Part shown: positions 34,566 to 42,960 of the stretch, piece after piece
How the letters are laid out: every line of letters begins with the position of its first letter
Position numbering within the stretch: position 1 is the first letter of the stretch
Translations under genes and position numbers: made by a program
Assembly (NCBI RefSeq): GCF_001438845.1
Contig: NZ_JQCL01000057.1
Coordinates: forward strand, 182,911 to 246,910
Length of the DNA: 64,000 bases
From: Lactiplantibacillus xiangfangensis
GTDB taxonomy: Bacteria; Bacillota; Bacilli; Lactobacillales; Lactobacillaceae
Reading direction: 5' to 3'
The notes under the pieces: model-generated
Told to the model about the DNA's origin: nothing
The model's input: only the letters and a program-made list of their open reading frames with translations
Databases searched by the model: none

Positions 34566-35429
34566 ATGTCATTTGTAAATGCTGTTGATATGACACAAGA
34601 CGCATACAAGAACCATTACGCTATTGGTGCGTTTAACACTAACAACCTTGAATGGACTCGTTGCATCTTAAAGGGTGCTCAAGACACTAACACCCCAGTT
34701 ATTCTTCAAGTTTCAATGGGCGCTGCTAAATACATGGGTGGCTACAAGTTGGTCATGGACTTAGTTGCTGATGAAATGGAAAGCATGAACATCACTGTTC
34801 CTGTTGTTATGCATTTAGACCATGGTAACTACGAAGCTGCCAAAGAATGTATCGAAGTTGGTTTCTCATCAGTTATGTTTGATGGCCATGACTTACCATT
34901 CGACGAAAACTTAGCAAAGACTAAGGAAATCGTTAAGTTAGCTCATGCCAAAGGTATCTCTGTTGAAGCCGAAGTTGGTTCAATTGGTGGTGAAGAAGAC
35001 GGTATCATCGGTGAAGGTGAATTAGCATCTGTTGAAGAAGCTAAGACTTTAGCTGCTACTGGTATCGACATTTTAGCTGCTGGGATTGGTAACATCCATG
35101 GTAAGTACCCAGAAAACTGGACTGGCTTACATTTCGATCGTTTACAAGAAATCTCAGACGCCGTTAAGATGCCATTAGTTCTTCATGGTGGTTCTGGTAT
35201 TCCTAAGGACCAAATCGTTAAGGCTGTTGAAATGGGTATCAGCAAGGTTAACGTTAACACCGAAAACCAAGTTGCTTTCGCTAACGCTACCCGTGCCTAC
35301 ATCGAATCTGGCGCAGACCAAATCGGTAAGGGCTATGATCCTCGTAAATTATTAGCACCTGGTAAGAAAGCCATCGTTGATGTTATTACATCACGTATCG
35401 GCTGGTTCGAAACTCCAGCAGTTAAATAA
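34566..35429 (+). CDS. fba: Class II fructose-bisphosphate aldolase
   Basis: 287 residues. MHLDHGNYE (about 80-88) carries the Zn-binding His and catalytic Asp region of class II aldolases; GGEEDGI, GIGNIHGKYP (His ligand) and VLHGGSGIP (His ligand) follow in order. It cleaves fructose-1,6-bisphosphate in glycolysis. RBS AGGAGGGTT is strong and codon use is strongly biased to preferred codons (GGT, GTT, AAG), as expected of a highly expressed gene. Confidence 0.96.
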   Translation: MSFVNAVDMTQDAYKNHYAIGAFNTNNLEWTRCILKGAQDTNTPVILQVSMGAAKYMGGYKLVMDLVADEMESMNITVPVVMHLDHGNYEAAKECIEVGFSSVMFDGHDLPFDENLAKTKEIVKLAHAKGISVEAEVGSIGGEEDGIIGEGELASVEEAKTLAATGIDILAAGIGNIHGKYPENWTGLHFDRLQEISDAVKMPLVLHGGSGIPKDQIVKAVEMGISKVNVNTENQVAFANATRAYIESGADQIGKGYDPRKLLAPGKKAIVDVITSRIGWFETPAVK

Positions 35430-35448
35430 TTGGATTTTTGACTCAAAG

Positions 35449-35476
35449 AAAAAAGTCGACTTCGGTCGGCTTTTTT
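35449..35476 (+). terminator. fba terminator
   Basis: AAAAGTCGAC / GTCGGCTTTT with a UUCG tetraloop and a run of T, 20 bp past the stop. Confidence 0.92.
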
Positions 35477-35506
35477 GTTTACTATTAAAACGAAATCAAC
35501 CGTTCC

Positions 35507-35668
35507 GGCGGGTAGAACCGGTGTGCTGTGGCGGACGGCTCCAGCCATAGTGCGGTCTGGAGCCTCGATTCAAAGCCGACAAACCACGTCTTTGAATCGC
35601 CTTGCAACATCAGTCGGCTAGAAAACACCGTCTGATGTTGCTGACACAGCACACCAATTCTACCCGCC
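35507..35668. repeat. Cloverleaf-like intergenic element B
   Basis: A 24-bp closing stem (35507-35530 with 35645-35668, two adjacent mismatches) encloses three arms. Arm 1: GGCTCCAG / CTGGAGCC (35537-35544, 35557-35564). Arm 2: GATTCAAAG / CTTTGAATC (35567-35575, 35590-35598). Arm 3: GCAACATCAG / CTGATGTTGC (35604-35613, 35632-35641) with inner CGG / CCG. It holds no convincing gene. Arm 1 loop (CC...CGGT) and the CCTCG between arms 1 and 2 are shared with element A, while the stem sequences differ. Confidence 0.8.
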
Positions 35669-35717
35669 TTCGCTGAATACAGCTTTACAATTACTATTAG
35701 GTTTTAACTTAAGCCTG

Positions 35718-35763
35718 AAAAAATCGGAATCCCTAACCAAATTGTGGCAGGAGATTCCGATTT
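35718..35763 (-). terminator. Terminator of the GPH transporter gene
   Basis: AAATCGGAATC / GATTCCGATTT stem immediately after the stop at 35767, with an A-run on the plus side. Confidence 0.85.
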
Positions 35764-35766
35764 CTT

Positions 35767-37089
35767 CTATGCTTCCTGATTAACGGCCGCTAATAATTGC
35801 CGCTCGTTATAAAAGAGTAATGTGATAAACATGATGACGTATAAAATTAATGGCAACCAGGCGTAATTCAACGTGATCATGTGTTGGGTCGCGAGGTTTT
35901 GCGCGTGATTAGCCGTGTAGCCAGACAAGTGGAACAGTCCGGCCGTAATAAGACCGCCAAATCCGAGGCCAACGTTAACCCCGAAGTCATCCGTCGAAGC
36001 TAAAATTCCTTCGGCTTGGATACCCATAGTCATGCCGTAACGAATCGTATCGGCAATCATGATTGAAACGAGTCCAATAATTAAGCCGTTCCCAATTGAA
36101 TTAATAAAGGTCCCAGTAAAAATAACGGCTAACTGATTGAGAATGGTTCCTAGGGCTAAAATTAATTGGCCAATGGTTGCTACGGCAATCCCGGTAAGCA
36201 TCGTTTGTTTCTTGCCGATTTTTTTGGATGTCCGGACGATCAAAACCACGCCAATCAACGCTGCAAAGGTAAAACCGTTGACCAGTGGTACTAGGTTTTC
36301 GTTGTTTTGTAAATATTTAAAGTAGTAGATGGTCGTTTGATTCTTAATGGCGGTCGTCAGCCAATATAATAAAATGACGATGGAAATAATAAACCACTGT
36401 TTATTTTTCTTGAGCATTTTCCAAACGTCTTTGAGTGGTTGATGGGCCTGTTCTGGTTGGCTAAAACGTTCTTTCACTTGGAAAAAGGTGTTCCAAATCA
36501 GTGCTAGCGAAATTAGACCAAACAGGATAATGGTATAGAGAAACCCGCTCTGTTGATTACCCTTACCGAAGAAGCTGACTAGTGGCAACGTGAAGACCGC
36601 TACGATAATTTGAACGGCGCTACCGAAAAATTGGCGAATCACGCCGAGTAACGTTAGCTCATGCTCGTTTTTAGACAACGTCGGTAAGATGGATGTAATG
36701 GGTAAATTGACTGCGGTATAGAAGAAGCCTAAGCCGAGGTAGGTGATGTAAGCCCAGATGAGTTTACCGTTCCCACTAAAGTTGGGGGTAACGAAAGTCA
36801 ACACGGCGAAGATCACGTACGGCAGCGCGTACCAGAGAAAGAAGGGGCGGCTTTTCCCAAAACGTGAATGGGTGTGGTCAATCATAATCCCAATAATCAA
36901 GCTTTCGATGACATCGGCTAAGCGCGCCACCACGAATAGAATGGCCGCCGCGCTAGCGGATAACCCGTAAACGTCTGTGTAAAAGAAAAGTAAATAGGTC
37001 GTCATCATTTGAAAGACTAGATTATCGGCCGCATCACTAAGGCCGTAGCTGATCCGCTCCGGCCATTTAGTTTGCCAAGGTTGATTCAA
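35767..37089 (-). CDS. GPH-family (MelB-like) sugar:cation symporter
   Basis: 440 residues with about twelve membrane segments. ISYGLSDAADNLVFQMMTTYLLFFYTDVYG is the conserved N-terminus of the glycoside-pentoside-hexuronide family; RLADVIESLIIGIMIDHTHSRFGKSRPFFLW carries the motif D-x(5)-D-x(2)-x-R-x-G-K-x-R-P. Substrate unknown: the lack of a neighbouring sugar enzyme gives no clue. It has no C-terminal EIIA-like domain, unlike LacS/RafP. Confidence 0.88.
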   Translation of the reverse strand: MNQPWQTKWPERISYGLSDAADNLVFQMMTTYLLFFYTDVYGLSASAAAILFVVARLADVIESLIIGIMIDHTHSRFGKSRPFFLWYALPYVIFAVLTFVTPNFSGNGKLIWAYITYLGLGFFYTAVNLPITSILPTLSKNEHELTLLGVIRQFFGSAVQIIVAVFTLPLVSFFGKGNQQSGFLYTIILFGLISLALIWNTFFQVKERFSQPEQAHQPLKDVWKMLKKNKQWFIISIVILLYWLTTAIKNQTTIYYFKYLQNNENLVPLVNGFTFAALIGVVLIVRTSKKIGKKQTMLTGIAVATIGQLILALGTILNQLAVIFTGTFINSIGNGLIIGLVSIMIADTIRYGMTMGIQAEGILASTDDFGVNVGLGFGGLITAGLFHLSGYTANHAQNLATQHMITLNYAWLPLILYVIMFITLLFYNERQLLAAVNQEA

Positions 37090-37140
37090 AGTATCACCTC
37101 ATAATTAGTTTCGCATAGTTAAATTGTACACCAATTAAAA

Positions 37141-37154
37141 AGGTGGGCCCACCT
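37141..37154. promoter_or_regulatory. Perfect 14-bp palindrome upstream of the GPH transporter
   Basis: AGGTGGGCCCACCT is self-complementary and lies about 50 bp before the transporter start (minus). It could be an operator. No regulator gene is adjacent. Confidence 0.3.
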
Positions 37155-37185
37155 ATAAGCATCTGGATAACGGTTAGTTGCCATA

Positions 37186-37230
37186 AAAAAACTGATAAAC
37201 AATAACAAAATGTTATGTTTATCAGTTTTT
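37186..37230 (-). terminator. Terminator of the NfeD-SPFH pair
   Basis: A 15-bp perfect stem (AAAAACTGATAAACA and complement) with T-runs on both sides, 8 bp past the SPFH stop. Confidence 0.9.
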
Positions 37231-37237
37231 GTCATGC

Positions 37238-38140
37238 TTATTTAGTGGTCAGTTTACCGACTTTAGTTAGGGCTGGAATTAAGCCCAGGCTGTCCAAAGT
37301 CTGGTTAGGTAAGACGATCGTGTTGGAACTGCCGTCAGCCAAGGCTTTGACCGCTTCCGTGTTTTGGAAGATGAAGTAGTTCTCGGATGAAGCGGCTAAG
37401 GCTTCGTTTAAAATCCGGGTCCGGTAAGCATCGGCGTCAGCTTCCGTTTGGATTGCGGTTGCTTTAGCCGTTGCGCTGTTAACGAGCGCCTCGTTTTGAG
37501 CCTTGTTAGTTGCTAATAAGGCGCGGTTATTGGCTTCGTTTTCCAAGGTGATCGACTTGCTCTTCCCTTCGGCGGTCGCAATGGTTGCGTCCCGTTCCCG
37601 GGTGGCTTGCAAGAGCTTGTTCATTGAAGCTTGAATATCAGCGGAAGGGTTAACTGAGTCGATGTTGACCCGGTCGACGTTCAACCCGTAGCCAGCTGTA
37701 ACGGAAGAAATTTCTTTGAACAACGCTGCGTTGATTTCTTGCGTCCCGTTCAGGACTTCGTTCAGTTCTTTGTTCCCAATGATGCCCCGTAAAGCGGCCC
37801 GGGTATCTTGAATCATACTCCGAACCGAGTCTTCGTTTTTAAATACAAAGTCTTCAATGTTGGTAACGTGGTATTTCAGTGAAATTTTAACTGAAATTTC
37901 GGCGTTATCCTTGGTAATGACAACTTGTTGGTTCAAATCGACTGGTGTTTGTGCCGTGTTGACCGTAATAACTCGTGAAATGAATGGTTTGATGAAGTGA
38001 AAGCCGGAACTCAAGACCCGTTCGAATTTACCAAAGGTTAAGACGACCCCCTGATTGGGTTGAGTAATGATGCGAATACTTGCAGCTAGGATCGCTACAA
38101 CTAGTAAGATGATGATTAGCGCAATAATAATGGTTAGCAT
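37238..38140 (-). CDS. SPFH/stomatin-like membrane protein
   Basis: About 300 residues. One N-terminal membrane segment (LTIIIALIIILLVVAILA) is followed by the SPFH domain (RIITQPNQGVVLTFGKFERVLSSGFHFIKPF, RGIIGNKELNEVLNGTQEIN) and an Ala/Glu-rich coiled coil (about 185-245), then a C-terminal tail. Such proteins form membrane-microdomain scaffolds. The frame opens 11 codons earlier, overlapping the previous gene; GGGGG 9 bases before supports 38140. Partner gene is the NfeD-like one just upstream. Confidence 0.9.
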   Translation of the reverse strand: MLTIIIALIIILLVVAILAASIRIITQPNQGVVLTFGKFERVLSSGFHFIKPFISRVITVNTAQTPVDLNQQVVITKDNAEISVKISLKYHVTNIEDFVFKNEDSVRSMIQDTRAALRGIIGNKELNEVLNGTQEINAALFKEISSVTAGYGLNVDRVNIDSVNPSADIQASMNKLLQATRERDATIATAEGKSKSITLENEANNRALLATNKAQNEALVNSATAKATAIQTEADADAYRTRILNEALAASSENYFIFQNTEAVKALADGSSNTIVLPNQTLDSLGLIPALTKVGKLTTK

Positions 38141-38144
38141 ATTT

Positions 38145-38354
38145 TTAGTCCCCCTGTTGGTGGGAAACCACAATCTTAACAGTTAACCCGTGTGGTGTTG
38201 TCGCGACAACTTCCACTAAGTCCCCCACGTGTAACGAGGTTGTTGCTCGTAAGTTGTAATAAATGCCATAAAATGAAACACCATCGAGTAAATCAGCCAG
38301 TGTAATCGTAAACTGTTGGCCAATTAAACGCTCGTCTAGGTAACCTTCAGACAT
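38145..38354 (-). CDS. NfeD-like small OB-fold protein
   Basis: About 69 residues. The sequence GQQFTITLADLLDG ... LHVGDLVEVVATTPHGLTVKIV is the OB-fold that ends NfeD proteins, here without a membrane part. NfeD genes usually sit beside an SPFH gene, as here. The GTG at 38366 lies within the RBS GGTGGGG, so the ATG at 38354 is the start. Confidence 0.7.
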   Translation of the reverse strand: MSEGYLDERLIGQQFTITLADLLDGVSFYGIYYNLRATTSLHVGDLVEVVATTPHGLTVKIVVSHQQGD

Positions 38355-38492
38355 GTGTATCCCCACCTTTATTGTGATGTATTCAGTATAATCGGTTTCT
38401 GTTAAAATTCATAGTCACAGACCGGTAGGGAAACTTGACTGAGAAAACGGCCAATCAGCGTGTCTATTTATAGTATTAATCAATTATTTTAT

Positions 38493-38745
38493 ACAAAAAA
38501 ACCTTCGTACGGGAATACGAAGGTCAAAAGGAGTAGGTCAACATATGACGGGGAATCATATGTTGATAAACTTGATGAACGTTTATTCATATAAGCGGGG
38601 GGACGTTCACATGCCGCTCATCAAGCTGTTAAAGCTTTTACACTTTAACGGATTTCATTACTTTGGAGGAGTAAATGAAAAGAATGTTAATTATTATAGT
38701 AGCAACCTTGGAGGGGGATCCTTAATTGCTATGAGTAAACTATAA
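38493..38745 (+). other. Hairpin-rich region with G-rich loops (possible structured RNA)
   Basis: Four inverted repeats follow in 150 bp: ACCTTCGTA / TACGAAGGT (38501-38524), TCAACATATG / CATATGTTGA (38538-38566), GAACGT / ACGTTC (38577-38608) and GTTAAAG / CTTTAAC (38628-38649). The first two loops are CGGGAA and ACGGGGAAT; further G-rich runs are GGGGGG (38597-38602), GGAGGAG (about 38665-38671) and GGAGGGGG (about 38710-38717). The first hairpin, with its A-run, may alternatively be a minus-strand terminator. Confidence 0.4.
38611..38745 (+). CDS. Possible 44-residue peptide
   Basis: The frame starts with ATG 8 bases after GGGGGG. The peptide opens with a hydrophobic/basic stretch (MPLIKLLKLLHF), has Gly-Gly at 19-20 and a polar Asn/Ser/Gly-rich C-terminal half. 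This faintly recalls double-glycine leader peptides, but the leader does not match the usual motif and no transporter is adjacent. It may be chance within the structured region. Confidence 0.25.
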   Translation: MPLIKLLKLLHFNGFHYFGGVNEKNVNYYSSNLGGGSLIAMSKL

Positions 38746-39195
38746 CAACGAAATATGAAGAAAGTGTGTCGTGAATTTTTCAAAAGTAAGAATAATTTTT
38801 TAAACTAAACTGATTATTGCTAAATGAATAAATTAATTTTTGGATTCATGATAAGTGTTGTTAAAATTTAGTTTTAAAAATTTGGAATCTGAATGTGGGT
38901 CCCGTTGAGACGTGCTTATCAGTAGATAAACTTTGTTAAAACAATATAATTCATCAACTAATTTTGATAATTGATTAGTGACAGAAACGGGTGCAATCGG
39001 TTGGCAATTCTAAGGGTTACACAAAGTGAATCAGTAAAATCACAGGTTTTATTAATGATTAATTCAAGGGCTTAATTACATTATTGATATTTGATATTAT
39101 CAATTGTTTTGATTATCTGGTGATTATACATATTTATTAATTTTTAGCTGAAAATTAAATTATTTTTTATTGCGAATTGACACGCAAGCTGACTA
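38746..39195. other. AT-rich intergenic stretch without a recognised gene
   Basis: About 450 bp of low GC with short homopolymer runs. Stops are frequent in all frames and I see no open frame with a ribosome binding site. It may be the decayed remains of a gene or an upstream control region of the Csc cluster. Confidence 0.5.
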
Positions 39196-39224
39196 TTGCC
39201 AGTCTACCTAAAGCCACTTATACT
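39196..39224 (+). promoter_or_regulatory. Candidate promoter of the Csc cluster
   Basis: TTGCCA (39196-39201) and TATACT (39219-39224) are 17 bases apart, 78 bp before the first Csc start. A perfect TTGACA at 39177-39182 has no matching -10. Confidence 0.5.
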
Positions 39225-39301
39225 CTAGTTGCACACAATTAAGGTGCTTACCATTTTTATTTCAGGGTAAGGCCATTAATAGAAAGAGGAGTGGCGTAAA
39301 C

Positions 39302-40060
39302 ATGAAGAAAACAATGATTGGGTCAGCATTACTTAGTGTCGTAGTGCTACTAGCGCCAATGAATGTTCAGGCGGCGGGAGATGGGACCACTACGGGTAAT
39401 AGTGGTGAAACGAATGCGCAAATTACTTTTGAAGCAGCGAGCACTGATATTAAGCCAGTTAATCCTAATACGCCAAGTGAGACTGATACTACGAATCCTT
39501 CGACTAGCAATGTTACCTCACATGAAAATTCTACGGGACCGGCGTTGATTTATGTGACGCCCCAAATGACTTTTCATGGTGCTGATAACAAGACGCTGAT
39601 TGACTTATATCAAAATAAAAGCTATTTTGCAACGGTTAGTAAGGATCAACCTGCAGCGAAGGCGGCGGAACCTTTTGATTGGAATAGTAAGTTCGTCGTG
39701 GAAGTTGCGGATGGTCGGGGCGCCGCTGCTAAATGGCAAGTCAAAGTTGCCGGAGATAAATTAAAGGGCGGGACTACTCCGGATACGATTGAAAACGCGA
39801 CGATGGCTTGGCCGCAAGCTATTGTTAAAAACAGCAGTCAAGGTGATCTTGATGCGAAAGTTTCCAAGGACAGTTTGGAGATTACCCTGGGAGATCCCGC
39901 GAAAGCTATTTTAACGGCAGACCAAGGTGTGGGGGCCGGAGTTACGGCTGCCCAATTTGATCCTAGTGCGATTAAATTAACTATTCCTGTTAATTCGGCA
40001 AAGCCCGAAGCTTATTCAACGACTTTACATTGGACGTTGACGGATGAAGCTCAAAGTTAA
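39302..40060 (+). CDS. WxL-domain surface protein (CscB-like)
   Basis: 252 residues. Signal peptide about 1-25 (LLAPMNVQAA). A Thr/Ser/Pro/Asn-rich stretch precedes a C-terminal WxL domain, ending in STTLHWTLTDEAQS with the WTL motif. WxL proteins bind peptidoglycan non-covalently and act with DUF916/DUF3324 partners in cell-surface complexes. RBS AGAGGAG. First gene of a three-gene cluster. Confidence 0.85.
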   Translation: MKKTMIGSALLSVVVLLAPMNVQAAGDGTTTGNSGETNAQITFEAASTDIKPVNPNTPSETDTTNPSTSNVTSHENSTGPALIYVTPQMTFHGADNKTLIDLYQNKSYFATVSKDQPAAKAAEPFDWNSKFVVEVADGRGAAAKWQVKVAGDKLKGGTTPDTIENATMAWPQAIVKNSSQGDLDAKVSKDSLEITLGDPAKAILTADQGVGAGVTAAQFDPSAIKLTIPVNSAKPEAYSTTLHWTLTDEAQS

Positions 40061-40128
40061 ACTAGACTAAGAGAGGCGGTCAACTGGGCCACCTTTTATA
40101 CATAAGGTCGCAGTGCAAGGGGTAAAAA

Positions 40129-41178
40129 ATGCAAGAAATAAAACGATTTTGGGGAATCGTCAGTTTAGGTATTGGCGTTGTGATGGGATTAGTGAGTAGT
40201 CAGGTGGGTTACGCCGCATCCACTAATCCGGAAAATAATATTGGGTTTAGCGTCTCCGCTCAGTTACCGAGCAATCAGCTGAAAACGGGACAATCGTATT
40301 TTGACCTCAAGATGCAGTCAGGACAGAAGCAGACGCTCAAAGCGGTTATTTATAATAGCACTAAGCGAGATATTAAAGTGCGGACGAGTATTCATACGGC
40401 TTATACGAATCAAAATGGTGCGATTGAGTACATTACGGCGGCCAAGACCTTTGATCCTTCATTGAAGTTTTCGTTAGCTAAGTTAACGAAGATTGATGGG
40501 GAGGCCGTTGTCACGGTACCGGCGAATGGCACTAAGACGGTCACCGCCAAAGTTAAAATGCCGACGACCGACTTTCAAGGGGTTCTATTGGGTGGTTGGA
40601 ATTTTGAAAAAGTTGATGAGCAAGTCACTGGCCACGTTGACGGTGCCATGAATGTGCGTAACCAGTATGCTTACATGATTGCCATGAAGTATACGTTAGG
40701 AAAAGTGCCCGCACCAAAATTACTTTTAGCGCAAGTTAAGCCGGGGGTTGACCATGGCCATCAGACCATCTTTCCGATATTACGAAATGTCTCAGCGGTC
40801 ATCGTGCCTAAACTAACTTTGAAGACTGAAATTACTGACCGCAAAACTGGCAAACTTGTTAAGCAGGCGACTAAGTGTGATGTCAGGTTGGCACCGAATT
40901 CAGTCTTTAAGTATCCAATTTTAATGGCGCCGGAACAATTAGCTGCTGGGCACTACCATTTGAAAATGACTGCTAAGAATCATCAGGGGCACTGGACGTT
41001 CGAAAAAGATTTTGATATTACGGCTAGTGCTGCTAAAAAATATCGGCGTGCATCAAACGAACACCGTGAAATCCAACCGATTTGGCTAGTTGCGTTGGGG
41101 GTTCTAGGTACGCTGATTTTTGGGGCGATAATTGCTTTGATTATTTTAATTATTCGTAGACATCGACAAGCAAAATAA
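40129..41178 (+). CDS. DUF916/DUF3324 WxL-interacting membrane protein (CscA-like)
   Basis: 349 residues. Signal peptide (about 1-30, GVVMGLVSSQVGYAAS); beta-rich extracellular region: DUF916 part about 35-160 (IGFSVSAQLPSNQ, TLKAVIYNSTKRDIKVR) and DUF3324 part about 165-300; one membrane segment near the C-terminus (LVALGVLGTLIFGAIIALIILII) and a short basic tail. It would anchor the surface complex. RBS AAGGGG. Lies 68 bp after the WxL gene. Confidence 0.85.
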   Translation: MQEIKRFWGIVSLGIGVVMGLVSSQVGYAASTNPENNIGFSVSAQLPSNQLKTGQSYFDLKMQSGQKQTLKAVIYNSTKRDIKVRTSIHTAYTNQNGAIEYITAAKTFDPSLKFSLAKLTKIDGEAVVTVPANGTKTVTAKVKMPTTDFQGVLLGGWNFEKVDEQVTGHVDGAMNVRNQYAYMIAMKYTLGKVPAPKLLLAQVKPGVDHGHQTIFPILRNVSAVIVPKLTLKTEITDRKTGKLVKQATKCDVRLAPNSVFKYPILMAPEQLAAGHYHLKMTAKNHQGHWTFEKDFDITASAAKKYRRASNEHREIQPIWLVALGVLGTLIFGAIIALIILIIRRHRQAK

Positions 41179-41211
41179 TTGGCGTGGACATGGGTAGGAG
41201 GAGTCGGAGCA

Positions 41212-42762
41212 GTGGTTGAATGGAAATGGGTCAAATGGGTGCTTCTCAGCGCGATTCTGTTAGTATTGCTACAATGTGGCACTGTTGTTAACGGTCAAGC
41301 AGCTAGCAGTGGGATCTATAAGGAAGATGTAATGAATGATAGCCATTTTAAACCAGTTGAAAAATCTGACAGTTCGCTGATTGACGGACCAGATATTAAA
41401 CTGCAATCGTATCCATCTCTTGATAGAATCACCGCAAATTACGTTGATAATGGTCGTATAACAACAAAGACGACCCGAGTTTGGGTGCACATGCTAGGGT
41501 GGGCTATTTTACCATTTGGCAGTACCAATAAAATTACTGATGCACAAGTAGTCTTGATGACCGGTGATGGTAAACGACAACCAATTGTTGACATTGCCAC
41601 AAATAAATTTTTTCCTAAATCGACAGATAATGAAAAAAGTAAGGACAGTATGCTTTTTCAAAGGTCACCTGACTTTCGTTTACAAGTTGATTTTTCAAAA
41701 TTAAGTAAACTGTTTCCATTGCGTATTGGGTACCAATTAAAAACCACCCAGGATCCGAACCACTGGAGCACCTATTACTTAGGAACTTTCACCACTGATG
41801 GCGTGCTTAAAGTACCGACCATTGACGATGGTTTAGGGCCGACCAGTACGGTGATTACAGGAACTGGTTTGCCGGGATGTACTATAACGAGCGATGTTAA
41901 TAATGAGACGACTACGGTTAAGGATGATGGGACGTACGCATTAGATTTAAAAACGCCCCTAGCAGACCATTTATTAGCTAATCCCGAAATAACAATCTCT
42001 GAAAATAATCAATTTGGTGATTTCTCTGAAGCGTCACAAAAGCAACTGAAAATGTCCAAAGCTGAAAATAATCCGGCCTTCCATATTGAAGATAATTTAT
42101 CCTATCCTGAGGGAGCGACGGATGCTGAAGTCATGGACGATCTGCGCAAGCGCCTTGAAATTCAAGTTGATGATGAGCAATTGAAAGTGCAGTATGGAAG
42201 TTCTAAGCAGAACCTCGCCGCGTTTATTAATTCACAGGCGTGGGGAACGACGATTGCGATTCCAATATATGCCAAGATCCCTGGCTATATTCAGTCCAAC
42301 GATATTATCGTAAAAATCACTAAAAAGATGGAGAACGTCATTTTTACGAACCAGAAATCGAACCTCTATTTTCCTAATCAACCACTGCCGTTAAATAATA
42401 CTTCGATATGGTCGAACGATGTTTGGAAACTGTCGGTCGTTGATAGTCGGGTCATTGACCAAAAGTGGTGGACCTTAACGGCAATTGCAACAGAGTCGAC
42501 TAAGAACAATGACAAACGAGATCTGAGTCCCTTTTTGTGGTACGTTGATGGGCAACAACAGCAGTTTCCGCTAAATCAGCTTGTAACGATCTTAGATTCA
42601 CGGAAGACGACGCCGGTCAGTGACGTTGACGGGTCTAAAGTGTACGAACAAGTTTTTAAAGCGCGTGACAGTGGAATTATCATAAAAACCGATTCCCGAA
42701 TGTCACCGGGTGCTTATGAAGCCACGATTACGTGGACCTTACAAATGGAGGCGCAAGATTAA
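41212..42762 (+). CDS. Large WxL-domain surface protein (CscC-like)
   Basis: About 516 residues. Hydrophobic N-terminal signal (VKWVLLSAILLVLLQCGTVVNGQAA), then an extracellular region with an Ig-like segment (TVITGTGLPGCTITSDV, near 225) and two WxL motifs near the end (KWWTLTAIA and ATITWTLQMEAQD). The frame also reads from TTG at 41179, but AGGAGGAG (41196-41203) places the start at GTG 41212. Third gene of the Csc-like cluster; no LPxTG-type CscD gene follows. Confidence 0.75.
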   Translation: MVEWKWVKWVLLSAILLVLLQCGTVVNGQAASSGIYKEDVMNDSHFKPVEKSDSSLIDGPDIKLQSYPSLDRITANYVDNGRITTKTTRVWVHMLGWAILPFGSTNKITDAQVVLMTGDGKRQPIVDIATNKFFPKSTDNEKSKDSMLFQRSPDFRLQVDFSKLSKLFPLRIGYQLKTTQDPNHWSTYYLGTFTTDGVLKVPTIDDGLGPTSTVITGTGLPGCTITSDVNNETTTVKDDGTYALDLKTPLADHLLANPEITISENNQFGDFSEASQKQLKMSKAENNPAFHIEDNLSYPEGATDAEVMDDLRKRLEIQVDDEQLKVQYGSSKQNLAAFINSQAWGTTIAIPIYAKIPGYIQSNDIIVKITKKMENVIFTNQKSNLYFPNQPLPLNNTSIWSNDVWKLSVVDSRVIDQKWWTLTAIATESTKNNDKRDLSPFLWYVDGQQQQFPLNQLVTILDSRKTTPVSDVDGSKVYEQVFKARDSGIIIKTDSRMSPGAYEATITWTLQMEAQD

Positions 42763-42767
42763 TCCTG

Positions 42768-42808
42768 AACGATGATATCAGCTAGTTAGTAGCGAATCAT
42801 CGTTTTTT
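42768..42808 (+). terminator. Terminator of the Csc cluster
   Basis: AACGATGA / TCATCGTT stem followed by a T-run, just past the stop at 42762. Confidence 0.75.
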
Positions 42809-42865
42809 GTTGTTCGAATGCTTGATAAGTACGCGGTGGCCCATTAAAATTGCGTAAGAATTTTT

Positions 42866-42879
42866 TGTTAACGTTTCCA
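42866..42879 (+). promoter_or_regulatory. cre-like site upstream of the dipeptidase gene
   Basis: TGTTAACGTTTCCA matches the CcpA box in all but one base, about 80 bp before the start of the dipeptidase gene. Confidence 0.45.
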
Positions 42880-42960
42880 TCAACCTAGCAATTTTAATTA
42901 GAGCGTGTAAAATTGAAGTGGTAGAACGTATTCATAATGATTATATAGAGGAGTGTTTAC

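Noticed and set aside
35333-35548. 71-residue minus-strand frame across the fba end and element B
   Set aside because: Crosses the fba terminator and a hairpin; no RBS.
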